NCBI GenBank assembly: GCA_039583875.1
Contig: CM077151.1
Coordinates: 25,600,208-25,664,207 of the forward strand
Reading direction: 5' to 3'
DNA from: Platanthera guangdongensis
Lineage: Eukaryota; Streptophyta; Magnoliopsida; Asparagales; Orchidaceae
Length of the DNA stretch: 64,000 bases
The notes under the pieces were generated by a model that searched no databases, had not been told where the DNA came from, and saw only the letters and a program-made list of their open reading frames with translations. Both the position numbers and the translations under genes were made by a program. Within the stretch, counting starts at the first letter, position 1, and each line of letters starts with the position of its first letter. Positions 21,411 through 31,232 of the stretch are shown in pieces.

Positions 21411-22757
21411 TATTTAGTTAAATTGCTCACAAATAACAAATTTGTGGGAAACGATGAAACAATAACCACAAATTTGAGGGAAACAAGGGGAGAAAGATGA
21501 ATAACCCCTATACCAGGCACTGAAGCTGAGGATCCATCAACGAGTTTCACAATGCTAGATGCAGAAGAAATAGAAGAAACTCCCACGGAAGACCAAGTCA
21601 TGTGGTTGGATGCCCCGAAGTCAATGATCCAAGGAGCAGATGGTCCTTTAGAAGACATGGAGGTAGTATGAACATGAGCAGTCATACCTGCCAAGTCACC
21701 AGCAAGAGATCTTCCAGCGGCATTGGCTTTCAGAGCCTTGAGTTCTCTAAATAAACTCTCATTTTCCTCCAGAAGATACCTGATACTCTTAAGATTGTCA
21801 TACATAGCGGTTTGAGATCTCATATATTTCCCATCAGAACCACGAATCCTACCTGAAGGGACCAAGTGAGGATTAAGATCCCAACATTTTTCTTTCCCAT
21901 GACCTTTCTTCCCACCGTGAGGACATTTCATTTTACTCTTGTCCTCTTGTCTCATATTTCTTGAATGTCATTTCTTCTGCTCAGCAACGAGGGAAAATTT
22001 CTCAAGGCCAACATAAATATCTGAACGAAGAGAGTTCATACGGCTTGCCTCCACTCGAATATAGTGGGTCACGGCCTCTAGATCAGGCACAAAATCTCTT
22101 CTCAACATCTGAACTCTCTGGAATTCAAGTTCCGGAAGAAGACCAGAAAGCATTTCAAATACCCTCTGTTGCATAAGTTCAGTCATGTAGTCTTCTATAG
22201 TCTGGATAACGGAATATTGATCAATTTTTGTCCATTTATGGGTCAGTTTGCTATAATATTCCGTGAAATCACTCATCCTTGTCATGTGGATCTGCTCAGT
22301 CCGGAGTTGATATATTCTAGCCAAGTCTTTTTTGAGTAATTTTCTTCAATCAGCTCCCACATTTCTTTCGCAGTTTGGCAGAAAAGAAAGTGACTTGCAA
22401 TTTTGGGTTTCATAGAATTGATAAGCCAATTGATCACAGTAAGATTCTCACCTTCTCATTCCTCATATAAAGGGTCAATCTTGCTTGGAGCCAGTTTGGT
22501 TCCGGTGAGAAGCTCAAGTCTTCGACGACTCCCAATGAATATCTGCATAGATTAAACACATAAGAGGTAATTTCTCCCATTGAGCTTGATTTGAGTAACA
22601 CCTTGATTGAAGTTCATGTAAAAACTTCCTCCACTATAGTGTTTGGGTTGATCAACCACCCCTTTAGAGGCATTAACACCCTTCAATTTGTACTCCATAG
22701 GAACAATCACCAAAGAGAAGACGAAAAGACGCCGAGACAGACAAAAACAATCGACAA
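21410..22757 (-). pseudogene. Copia C0 gag and protease
   Basis: On the minus strand, gag fragments lie at 21968-22690 (LTHKWTKIDQYSVIQTIEDY and upstream KMWELIEENYSKKTWL). The zinc knuckle CPHGGKKGHGKEKCWDLNPH has Gly in place of the second Cys. The protease reads WIIDFGASNHMTWSS, where DFGA replaces the catalytic DSGA. The extreme 5' end (about 22680) contains GVNASKG, but no primer site or 5' LTR is found before the transposon fragment at 22758. Confidence 0.75.
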
Positions 22758-22870
22758 CCTATGAAGCACGGATGCTTCCCTGAAGGAAGCGACCCATACC
22801 GGATACATATCCGATACTGGCACGTACCCGATACTCGACGGATACACCAATTGATGCTTTGTAAACCGCT
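22758..22870 (+). mobile_element. Left-end fragment of the GAAGCAC transposon family (M3)
   Basis: GAAGCACGGATGCTTCCCTG and the next about 80 bases align with the left end of M2 at 8355, including the ACCGGATAC..GTATCC and ACTCGACGGATACAC stretches. No right end is seen. It marks the border between C0 and copia P. Confidence 0.65.
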
Positions 22871-22979
22871 GATCAGGCACCAATCACCACCCCTCACCCT
22901 TTTCAAATTGTGTCTCTTTGCATCGCTTATCGTCGGCACTTCAGAGGTTTGCGACCTCTTTGCCCTGTATTTCCACCTT

Positions 22980-23855
22980 TTCTTCTCAACAAGTGGTTCT
23001 TCGACATCCGAGGTGGCGGGCCGCCATGTAAGAGAAAATGACTTTCCTCTGATCTAATCACACTTGGAACCTTGTCCCTCTTCCTTCCGGTCAGATATGT
23101 GTTGGAAGCAAGTGGGTCTTCACTGTGAAACATGGTCCTAATGGGGCGGTTGAACATCTAAAAGCTTGTCTTGTGTCTTGTGGTTTAAGTCAGCAATACA
23201 GCCTCGACTACGAAGAGACCTTCTTACCTGTCACATATTTAAACATTATCTGAGTCCTGATCTCATTGCCTATTCATCGTCGTTGACTGTTACATCAACT
23301 CGAGATCAAAATTGCTTTCTTGAATGGAGACGTCGTTGGGACTGTTTACACGCATCAACCTCCTGGTTATGAGACCATGAGGGAGTCTCTTATATGCCAC
23401 CTCAAGAAATCTCTCTATGACCTCAAACGATCTCCTCGGACCTGGTTTGATAAGTTCAGTCAAGTTGTTCACGATGTTGGCTTCACTCGGAGATCCACCG
23501 ACTTTTTTTCATTCACTCATCACCACCCAAAATGCGCAGTGATCTGTTTAGTGTATGTTGATGATATTCTCATCACAGACGATGATCTCAATGGTGAAAC
23601 TATGATCAAGAAATCCCTGACATCTGAATTTTAGACTGAGGATTTGGAGTCTCTCCGATATTTTTTTGGCATCGAGGTGGCTCGTCGACCTGATGGTCTC
23701 ATTATGTCTCAACGGAAGTATTTCCTTGACCTACTTCATGATGCTGACTACTCTGGATGCAAGTCTGATGATACTCCTATGGATGCAAATTATAAGCTCC
23801 CAACCTAGAGTACTATCATTGTCTTGTGGGCAAACTCATTTACCTTACAATTATG
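22980..23855 (+). pseudogene. Copia P, reverse transcriptase part
   Basis: The plus-strand reading starts at about 22990 with RHPRWRAAM, then TWNLVPLPSG (about 23065), VGSKWVFTVKHGPNG, SLDYEETFLPV (about 23205), GDVVGTVYTHQPPGYETM, ICLVYVDDILITDDD (RT active-site YVDD, about 23547-23590), LRYFFGIEVARRPDG and LLHDADYSGCKSDDTPMDAN. Stops and frameshifts break it. It runs into AGACC at 23856, where segment A continues the same element in a damaged state; the cleaner continuation is at 29598. Confidence 0.82.
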
Positions 23856-25480
23856 AGACCTAATATATCTTTTGTCGTTGGGGTGGTCAGTCTCTTTAAA
23901 TGGATATCTCTCATCTCTAGGTTGTTGAAACTTCGACCAACCTTGGGACAAGAGCTTGTGTATATATGTCCACTTGGTAATAATCCACAAGTTACAATAC
24001 TTTGTATCTTGTCACATAGAGCAAAAAGCAAATTGCTGGCACGATATCTGTGGATAGTATCGATCAATGGCTTGTCATTTCAGAACTCATATGGAAGTCT
24101 TATGGAGAATGTGAAACTCCTCTTCGTTCATTCTCTTCTGTGATACATACTATTCATATTGAAGAATCCTATGTTCCATGAACCTTCTAAGAACATCGAC
24201 TAATCCAAAAAAATTCTACTTAGAAAATTAGAAAAATGTGTCAAGAAACAAAAACCTTACCTCGACCATTATATCATCAGTTGTTGTCATGGATCCTACG
24301 ATTTGTATGCCCAACTTGCGGGGGAGTGTTGAAATAATCTTAAAAGGCCCATACAATGAGAAGAGTCTTTTAAAGTTTAATCTAACTCGGGATGGAGTTG
24401 TAGCTCCCCCCTTCCTATATATGCAAATATTTGCTGGGTTCAGCATCCTGTACAAGTCGTAGACATCCTTCCACTGAATCATCTTGTTCTACTCTCCTCT
24501 TCATCTAATTTTCCTCTAGCGCCAAGTAAAGCTTGGATAACAAACTGAGTTTCACAAAAGACTGATAGTATAATAATGCGGCATTAGATTGTAATAATAA
24601 AAGTCTAGAGACATCAAGAAAAATGAAAAACTTTTTATGTGGTTTACTCTAAGTCATTTCATCCTTGGGTGGGATTCCCCGGACCCTCTGCAACTTGGCC
24701 CGGGCTCGGTTCCCTTACTCTAAGAAGGGCAGCCATATGAACATGCGCGAAAGAGAAGGTAGTGGTTATATCAAATATGTGGTTGGACTATCTAAAAACA
24801 AAAGAACCATCTTTGAGTTTATCAAAGGAGCAAGTGTACCTGAGAAATAAAAAAAGAGTTAATATAATGGAGAACCCGGATAAATTTCTCCAAATGGAAA
24901 ACATGACAGTCAACTTTGAGAGTGGTACTCTCATTAATCTTATCAGATTTGTTGATCTTCCATGCGAACCTTTGTTCGTTCGTGTTCTGTGCAAAAACCC
25001 ATAACCACGGATTGTGGGAGAGGCTTGGAAGTCTTTCCAAAACAAGGTATGAATTGCTTACATACCTTCTGCCTTTACTGACTGTCCAAAAACTTTTGTT
25101 ATGAGTGTATTATCAAAGCTCCATAATAATACTTGGGGAGCATTGAAGAGCCGGAGATTCCTATTAAAGCGTCCTTCAATCACATATTACAAAATCAATA
25201 ACACAAAAACTTATATGATTAACGCCTCTACTAACACTCCCCTGAACACCTAAGTTGGATAAGAACTGATATATAACTCAGAAGGCTTTAGTCTTCAAGC
25301 CAGGGAAACATTAACTCTTCTTTGAGAACATTTTCTCGAATGAAGTGACAACAGTTTTGTTCGTTCATGGAAGACGGAGTTCTTGGCATAGCCTTGACGT
25401 CACAAAATAATGTCGTCGGAGATGAGAGTTTGAGTCTCAAATCATTAAGGATTTTCAAGCCAGGTTCGATACCACCGCAG
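23856..25480 (+). repeat. Segment A: gap-riddled duplicate of 29598-31768
   Basis: From AGACCTAATATATC onward this segment follows segment B in order. It has the copia P RNase H and tail, its LTR (from about 24330), a SINE fragment (about 24650-24735), the two PIPK exons on the minus strand (about 24873-25011 and 25063-25150), and the end of a minus-strand copia (about 25250-25480). It is 1625 bp against 2171 bp in B: short stretches of about 2-20 bases are missing every few tens of bases, with scattered replaced bases. The exon copies are therefore non-coding. Near 23955 a stretch TATGTCCACTTGGTAATA resembles the C1 LTR rather than P. Confidence 0.85.
24873..25150 (-). pseudogene. Ruined copies of two PIPK exons in segment A
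   Basis: Minus-strand remnants such as [15 protein letters not shown], followed by VFHLEK in another frame, match the exon at 30976-31163. The region at 25063-25150 matches the exon at 31233-31343. Small deletions break the frame, and GSHGRST is preserved without its DLK. These copies lie in the giant intron downstream of the good exons in the gene's direction. Confidence 0.82.
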
Positions 25481-26665
25481 AGGAGCGCGCAACCACATTC
25501 TGTTTCTTGCTACGCCAAGTTATGAGGTGTCCACCAAAGTAAGTACAGAATCCAGTTGTGGAGCGCCAATCATCAATAGATCCTGCGTAGTCAGCGTCAG
25601 AATACGCGACGAGAGATAGAGATGTGGATGGCTTGTACACAAGTCCTTGTCCGGGGGCGAGCTTGAGATATCGAAGGATGCGCTCGACAGCTTGAAGATG
25701 AGATGTCCGAGGAGCGTGCATGAACCGGCTCACAACTCCCACAACAAATGAGATGTCTGGTCGAGTCACCGTAAGGTAGATCAGCTTCCCAACCAAGCGT
25801 CTGTAATATTCCGGATTTGTAAGTAGCTTGTCAGAGTCAGAGCTATGGGCCGAGAGCTTGTGATTTGCGTCCATAGGAGTCTCCGCAGGTTTGCACCCAG
25901 AATAACCTGCATCACGAAGGAGGTCCATACAGTACTTCCTTTGAGATAACACAAGACCATCAGGGCGTCGGGCGACCTCGAGCCCAAGAAAGTACCGAAG
26001 GTTGCCCAGATCTTTGGTTTGAAAGGCAGAATTCAACTGTGCCTTGGTCTGTTGTATTCCTGCCGTGTCGTCGCCAGTAATCAGGATATCATCAACGTAG
26101 ACCAGAAGAATCACAGTCCCGGTTGACCGATGTCGGGTGAAGAGAGAAAAATCAGCCGAGCTCCGAGTGAAGCCACTAGCACAGACCACCTTACTGAACT
26201 TTTCAAACCATGCACGCGGGGACTGTTTGAGACCATAAATGGATTTCCGAAGGTGGCATACCAAAGACTCCCCCGTGGTCTCAAACCCGGGCGGCTGCTG
26301 CATATAAACGGTCTCCTGGAGATCGCCGTTGAGGAAGGCATTTTTGATATCCAGCTGATAAAGGGGCCAGTGACGATGAACAGCCAAGGAGAGAAGAACG
26401 CGGACCGTGTTCAATTTGGCCACGGGAGAGAAGGTTTCCTCATAATCAAGGCCATGTTGCTGAGTAAACCCCCGTGCCACGAGACGGGCCTTCAGACGGT
26501 CGATAGTGCCATCCGTCGCATGTTTAATGACAAAGACCCATTTGCAGCTAACAGGGGTGTGGCCAGCAGGAAGAGGAACCAGATCCCAGGTCTGGTTAGC
26601 CCAGAGAGCCTGCATTTCATCGTGCATAGCAGCCTGCCAGCCAGGGTGGTGAAGCGCCTCCTACA
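25481..26665 (-). CDS. Copia C1 reverse transcriptase and RNase H, open frame, truncated at its end
   Basis: A 390-residue open frame (26627-25455) starts at a Met just after the usual EALxHPGWxxAM. It contains WDLVPLPAGHTPVSCKWVF, LDYEETFSPVAKLNTVRVLL, the active-site LLVYVDDILITGDD, LGNLRYFLGLEVARRPDG, LIYLTVTRPDISFVVGVVSR and the RNase H pieces DADYAGSIDDWRSTTGF and [14 protein letters not shown]. After ARSSA the frame enters C2-like sequence (VVSNLA) and stops, so the last third of RNase H and the 3' LTR of C1 are absent. One in-frame TAG at 26661 separates it from the upstream linker. Confidence 0.85.
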
Positions 26666-28290
26666 CATTGGTAGGAAGAGAAATAGAGGAAAGGGAGGTG
26701 GCAAATGCGTAGAGAGGTGGTGTGAGCCGATGTAGATAGACGTAGTTGGCCAAGGGATGAGCAGTAGAGACGGAAGCGTGATCGACCGTAGCGGAGCTAT
26801 CGCTGGCAGCAGGGAGCTTGGTCACGGGCGCATCCTTGGATGGGCGACGAGAGTAGACACGGATTAGCGGTGGAGGAACCCGAGGAGGAACAGGGGGAGA
26901 GGAGGAAGAAGACGGCACAGATGGCGTGACCGGTATAACGGGTCGGGGAAGAGAGGGAGCAGAAGACGAGGTAGCAGAAGACGAGGTGGTGTCGGGTAAG
27001 TGGAAGGGCTGGTCTTCGCAGAAGGTGACACTGCAGAAACGACCATTTTGCCGGTAGTAGGAGAGTAGCAGACGTACCCCTTTTGAGTGCAGGAGTAGCC
27101 AACAAACATATACTTGGCGGCCCGAGGAGCAAGTTTGTCGGAAGGAGGGCCAAGAAGGTGGACGTAACAAACACACCCGAAGATCCGTGGTGTGAGAGAG
27201 GTGAGGGGGATAGAGGGATAGAGGAGTTGGAGAGGAAAGATGAGGCAAAATCAAGGACAGAGGAGGGAAGACGGTTGATGAGATGACAGGCGGTGGAAAC
27301 AGCAAAGTTCCAATATTCGGTGGGAACGTGCATTTGGAACATAAGGGAGCGGGCAACATCGAGAAGATGACGATTTTTGCGTTCGGCCACCCCGTTTTGC
27401 TGAGGGGTATACGCACATGAAGTTTGATGGATGACACCAAAGTCAGTGCAGAGAGTGGAGAAGGCACGACCCGTATACTCCCGAGCATTATCAGTGCGAA
27501 TGACTTTGAGAGGAGTGGCGAACTGCGTACGCATCTCAAGTAAAAAGGCGCGAAAGACAGAGGGAAGTTCAGTGCGATCTCGTAGGAAGTAGAGCCACGT
27601 GGTACGGGAGTAATCGTCAATGAACGTGACAAAGTACCGAAAGCCAAAAATACTAGGGAGCCGATAAGGACCCCAAATATCAGAATGAACTAACGACAAG
27701 GGAGTAGTACTCCTGGTACACGCAGGGGGGAAAGAGGAACGGTGTTGTTTGTCGTAGACACACGATTCACAGGAGAACTCCTGTAAAGAGAGATCAGGAA
27801 GAGCCCGCTTGAGAATCGAAAGGGGAGCATGTCCAAGGCGGCAATGCCAATCAACAGTAGAGATGGTGGAGAGAAGAGTTGGTGGGATATCCAAAATATA
27901 CAACCCATTCACCAGCTGCCCCTGACAAATGGTACTCCGGGTACGGCGATCCTGCATAAGAAAAGAATTGGGTGAAAAGGTAATACAACAGTCAAGGTCG
28001 TGTGTGAGACGACTAACTGATAATAAATTGAAGGGAGACCCCGGAACGTGAAGAACCGAGGAAAGAGAAAGGGTTGGCGTAAGCTGAAGATCAGCGGAGC
28101 TAAAGACGGGGAGGGTTTCACCGTTGGCCACAGTGATGCGAGCAGGATGAGGCGTGTGGAGATATGCTGGGGGCTTCTGGGAGAAGATATGGTGAGTAGC
28201 ACCGGAATCAACGATCCAACAAGGACGATGAGAGAGGCAGGTGATACCCTCCGTAGAGGACACAACAGAGGTGACAACGGAAGCAACAGG
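26661..28290 (-). CDS. Copia C1 protease and integrase, with frameshifts
   Basis: The minus-strand frame from 28827 carries the protease motif CWIVDSGATHHIFSQ (about 28180-28225), LHVPGSPFNLLSVSRLTHDL, the GAG-pre-integrase HCRLGHAPLSILKRALPDLS and FSCESCVYDKQHRSSF. The integrase core follows with LVHSDIWGPYR, FVTFIDDYSRTTWLYFLRDR, KVIRTDNAREYTG and TPQQNGVAERKNRHLLDVAR. The frame slips near 27200, and KYMFVGYSCTQKGYVCYSPT plus the linker LIRVYSRRPSKDAP are read in other frames. Catalytic D, D and E are all visible, so most domains are well kept. Confidence 0.85.
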
Positions 28291-29413
28291 TGTCATGCGG
28301 AGAGCAGAAAAAAAACTGGTGGCGAGCAGAGGCGAGGCCAGGCGGCGAGCAGAAACAGCCCGCGGCGGACTGGAGCCGGTCGAGGCGAGTAGGGCAGACC
28401 ACAGCTGCAGAGAGAGGCCACGGAAACAGAAAGAGGCCGCAGCGGGAAGAGAGTCCGCGCGGACAGAGACAGGCCGCAGCGAGCAGAGACAACGGACTGG
28501 ATGAGGTCGCAGCGAGCGGGAGTAGGCCGCGGCGAGTACAGTCACGCTCAGCAAGGAGCGGGCTATGGGAGGCCGCGGCGGACTGGAGGAGGCCGCGGCG
28601 GACTGGATCAGACCGCGGCGGACTGGTTCCGGCCGTGGCAAGTAGAGCACAACAGCGGGCCGAGAAGAGAGGGCAAGCTGGGGGAGCTTGCCAAGTCGCG
28701 GGAACGGGGCAAGTCGCGGCGAGCTGGAGGGATCGCGGCGAACTGCAGGAGACCGCGGCGGACTGGAGGCAGCGGCGGACTGGAGGATGCCGCGATGAGC
28801 ACAGACGCTCAGCAAGGAGCGGGCCAAGAGAGGCCGCAGCGGATGGAAGAGGTCGAGGCGGACTGGACCAGATCGCGTCGAGCTGAGAAGAGGACAAGCC
28901 GGGAAGCAAGAGAGCGACCGCAGCGGGCTGGACCAGTCCGCAAGACGGAAAGAATGCAGAGGGGCGAGCCCGCGGCGAACAGGGAAAAAAAACTTGGCCG
29001 CCTGAAGAGGAAGGAGAGCAGCCGCAAGCAGAGGCCGCAGCGGACATGGAAAAGAGCTGCGGACAGGACGCTGCGCTTACGGCGGACGAAGGAGACCAAG
29101 AGATGGAGGTCGCCGAGGTCGCGCCGGACAAGAAGAGGCCGCAGCGGACAAGGGGAAGCAGTGGGCCCCACTGAATGGCTATAAATAGGTGGCCAGAGGA
29201 GGAAGGAAGAGGAGGGAGAAGTGGTTCCACGGGAGGAGGGGCTGCGGACTGGACAAGGGAGGCTGCAGGAGAGATGCGACTAGAAGCAGCGGACTGGTCA
29301 GGGGAGGCCGCAGGAGAGAAGCGACTAGAAGGTGCGGACACACAGACGCAGGCCGCAGAGATCGCAGGTCGCAGGGCGGACAGGAAAGGGAGTCCGCAGG
29401 AGTCCGGAACCTG
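28290..29413 (-). repeat. GC-rich imperfect repeat leader of copia C1, occupying the place of gag
   Basis: About 1.1 kb between primer site and protease consists of degenerate repeats around CCGCGGCGGACTGGA (plus strand), clearest at 28565-28640, with variants to about 29400. It keeps long open frames on both strands, rich in Ser/Ala/Pro/Arg (for example LLQSAAASS). No gag core and no CCHC knuckle occurs. In the related element C2 a gag of about 1.2 kb lies between leader and protease, so C1 has lost it. Confidence 0.75.
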
Positions 29414-29597
29414 CCTCTGATACCATGTAGAAATGGAGAAAACCAACCTTGTATATATGTCCACTTGGTAATAGTTACAAGTATACACACACTTATATAG
29501 GAGAAGAAGGAAGGGAGAAATCCTAATACATGATGTGAGACTAATCCAAGAAGAAAAACAAGAAACAACATGGGCCCTTAAATGGGCTTTTCTAACA
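29414..29597 (-). repeat. Copia C1 5' LTR and primer-binding site
   Basis: In the minus direction the LTR begins TGTTAGAAAAGCCC at 29597 and ends TTTCTACA at 29426 (172 bp), followed by TGGTATCAGAGG (29425-29414), the initiator-methionine tRNA site. A TATATAAG box lies at about 29500-29493. Right after 29597 stands AGACC, also found at 23856-23860, which suits a 5-bp target duplication in copia P. The 3' LTR is missing. Confidence 0.85.
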
Positions 29598-30226
29598 AGA
29601 CCTAATATATCTTTTGTCGTTGGGGTGGTCAGTCTCTTTATAGATGTTCCGCATATCTCTCATCTCTAGGTTGTTGAGCGCATACTTCGATAACCGAAGA
29701 CTGCTCTGGGACAAGAGCTTGTGTATAAGTCATCTTTATCACTTGTTTTCTATTCTGATGCTGACTATGTTGGTTCTCTTGATGATCGTCAATCCACAAG
29801 TGAGTACTGCACATACTTTGGTCGACATCTTGTCACCTGATAGAGCAAAAAGCAAATTGCGGTGGCACGATCATCTGTGGAAGCTAAGTATCGATCAATG
29901 GCTTGTCATTTCAGAACTCATATGGTTGGAGAGTCTTATGAGGGATATGAATGTGAAACTCCCCTCTTCGTTCATTCTCTTCTGTGATAGCCAAGCTACT
30001 ATTCATATTGTCAAGAATCCTATGTTCCATGAACCTTCTAAGAACATCGAGCTCAATTGTCATTTTATTCCAGAAAAAATTCTACTTAGAAAATTAGACC
30101 AGAGACATGTGTCTGTTGCTAGGCAAGTTATTAATATCCTCATTAAAACCTTACCTCGACCATTATATCATCAGTTGTTGTCCAAGCTTGGATCCTACGA
30201 TTTGTATGCTCCAACTTGCGGGGGAG
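29598..30226 (+). pseudogene. Copia P, RNase H and pol end (segment B version)
   Basis: Continues copia P after C1. SDADYVGSLDDRQST is at about 29755-29800, then a frameshift. Then comes ELIWLESLMRDMNVKLPSSF, CDSQATIHIVKNPMFHEPSK and VSVARQVINILIKTLPRPLY, ending KLGSYDLYAPTCGGVLK at about 30237, as in copia RNase H. The polypurine tract TTGCGGGGGAG precedes the LTR. It is better kept than the same part in segment A. Confidence 0.83.
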
Positions 30227-30478
30227 TGTTGAAATAATCTGTATAAAGGCCCATACAATGGCCCATTGAAGAGTCCATTAGTGCATAAAGTTTAATCTCA
30301 CATCTCGGGATGGAGTTGTAGCTTCACTCCTCCTTCCTATATATGTGTACAAATATTTGTACTTGAGGTTCATGACATCCTGAAATCCAGTACATGCAAC
30401 CGTAGAACAGGATACCATGACATCCTTCCACTGAATCATCTTGTTCTACTCTCCTCTTCATCTAATTTTCCTCTAGCA
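30227..30478 (+). repeat. Copia P 3' LTR
   Basis: Begins TGTTGAAATAATCTG directly after the polypurine tract and probably ends TCCTCTAGCA. A TATATATGTG box is at about 30340. The 10-bp string CATGACATCC occurs twice (about 30371 and 30417). A shortened version lies in segment A from about 24330. A matching 5' LTR of copia P was not found. Confidence 0.7.
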
Positions 30479-30658
30479 GGCCCAAGTAAAGCTTGGCCCA
30501 GGGTCCATGGACAAACTGAGTTTCACAAAAGACTAGGAAAATAGCACTCATAATAATGCTCCAGAAAGCATTAGATTGTAATAATAAAAGTCGATGGATA
30601 AGTTGAGGACATCAAGCAAAAATGAAAAACTAACAATCACAACAAAAAATTTATGTGG

Positions 30659-30769
30659 TTTACTCTAAGATGGGCTTCATTTCATCCTTGTGGTGGGACC
30701 CTTCCCCGGACCCTGGCTACGCGGAGATGCTTTGCGCACCGGGCTGGCAGGCTGCCCTTACTCTAAGAA
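30659..30769 (+). mobile_element. 5'-truncated Au-like SINE with target duplication
   Basis: The segment CTTGTGGTGGGACCCTTCCC ... GGACCCTGGCTACGCGGAG ... TGCGCACCGGGCTGG matches the 3' half of the SINE at 39741-39950 and the familiar plant Au-type sequence. The string TTACTCTAAGA stands on both sides and looks like its target duplication. A gapped copy with the same flanks is in segment A, so the SINE inserted before the A/B duplication. Confidence 0.65.
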
Positions 30770-30975
30770 GGGCTACGCCATATGTAGGAAAACAATCTGA
30801 CAAAAATTGTACGAAAGAGAAGGTAGTCGTGGTTATATCAAGTAAATATGTGGTTGGACAACCTAAATACTAAAAACAAAAGAACCATATTCCTATATGC
30901 AGTTTATCAAAGGAGCAAGTAGAAATTAACAATCAGTGAGAAATAAAAAAAGAGTTAATATAATGGAGAACTCAC

Positions 30976-31163
30976 CTGAAAAGTGATTCACGCCAGGATT
31001 TCTCCAAATGGAAAACATAAGACAGATCTAAATCTTTGAGAGTGGTACTCTCATTAATCTTATCAGAATTTGTTGATCTTCCATGAGTCGAACCTTTCAG
31101 ATCATACCGGCGGTGAATGCGTAGTTCTGTGCAGAACATATTGCCCATAACCACGAATCGGAT
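30976..31163 (-). CDS. Phosphatidylinositol-phosphate kinase, second visible exon (DLKGS motif)
   Basis: This 188-bp exon reads [20 protein letters not shown], then [11 protein letters not shown], then [20 protein letters not shown] and KSWRESLF. The RYDLKGS motif is the signature of the PIPK catalytic core (nucleotide and phosphate handling), and [10 protein letters not shown] is typical of plant members. The acceptor is CTCCCACAG and the donor CAG/GTGAGT. It ends in phase 2 (AG), which the exon at 6099 completes as AGA. It is separated from the previous exon by an intron of only 69 bp. Both exons are in the part of segment B that segment A duplicates in ruined form. Confidence 0.9.
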
Positions 31164-31232
31164 CTGTGGGAGAGGCCTCAGTGGAAGTCTTTCCAAAACA
31201 AGGTAAATCAGATATATTTAGCAATTACATAC
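31164..31232 (-). other. 69-bp intron in the PIPK gene
   Basis: GTATGT donor and CTCCCACAG acceptor. 69 bp is near the lower limit for plant introns. Both flanking exons join in phase 0. Confidence 0.75.

Larger units (their letters stand above)
6100..30975 (-). other. Giant PIPK intron filled with nested transposable elements
   Basis: Donor GTGAG at 30975 and acceptor TTTTGCAG at 6100 bound 24,876 bases. Inside are a minisatellite-bearing DNA transposon, a LINE, copia relics, MITEs, copia C0 with gypsy G1 inside it, copia P, the degraded segment A, the gag-less copia C1, and the P tail with its LTR. The two upstream exons (30976-31343) lie just beyond. Plant genes are known to tolerate multi-kilobase transposon-filled introns, with heterochromatic introns often needing special factors for full-length transcription. 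Whether this one is still spliced cannot be told from sequence. Confidence 0.7.

Noticed and set aside
28501..29184. Arg-rich plus-strand frames opposite the C1 leader
   Set aside because: Product of the GC-rich repeat, which lacks stop codons in several frames; no domain seen.
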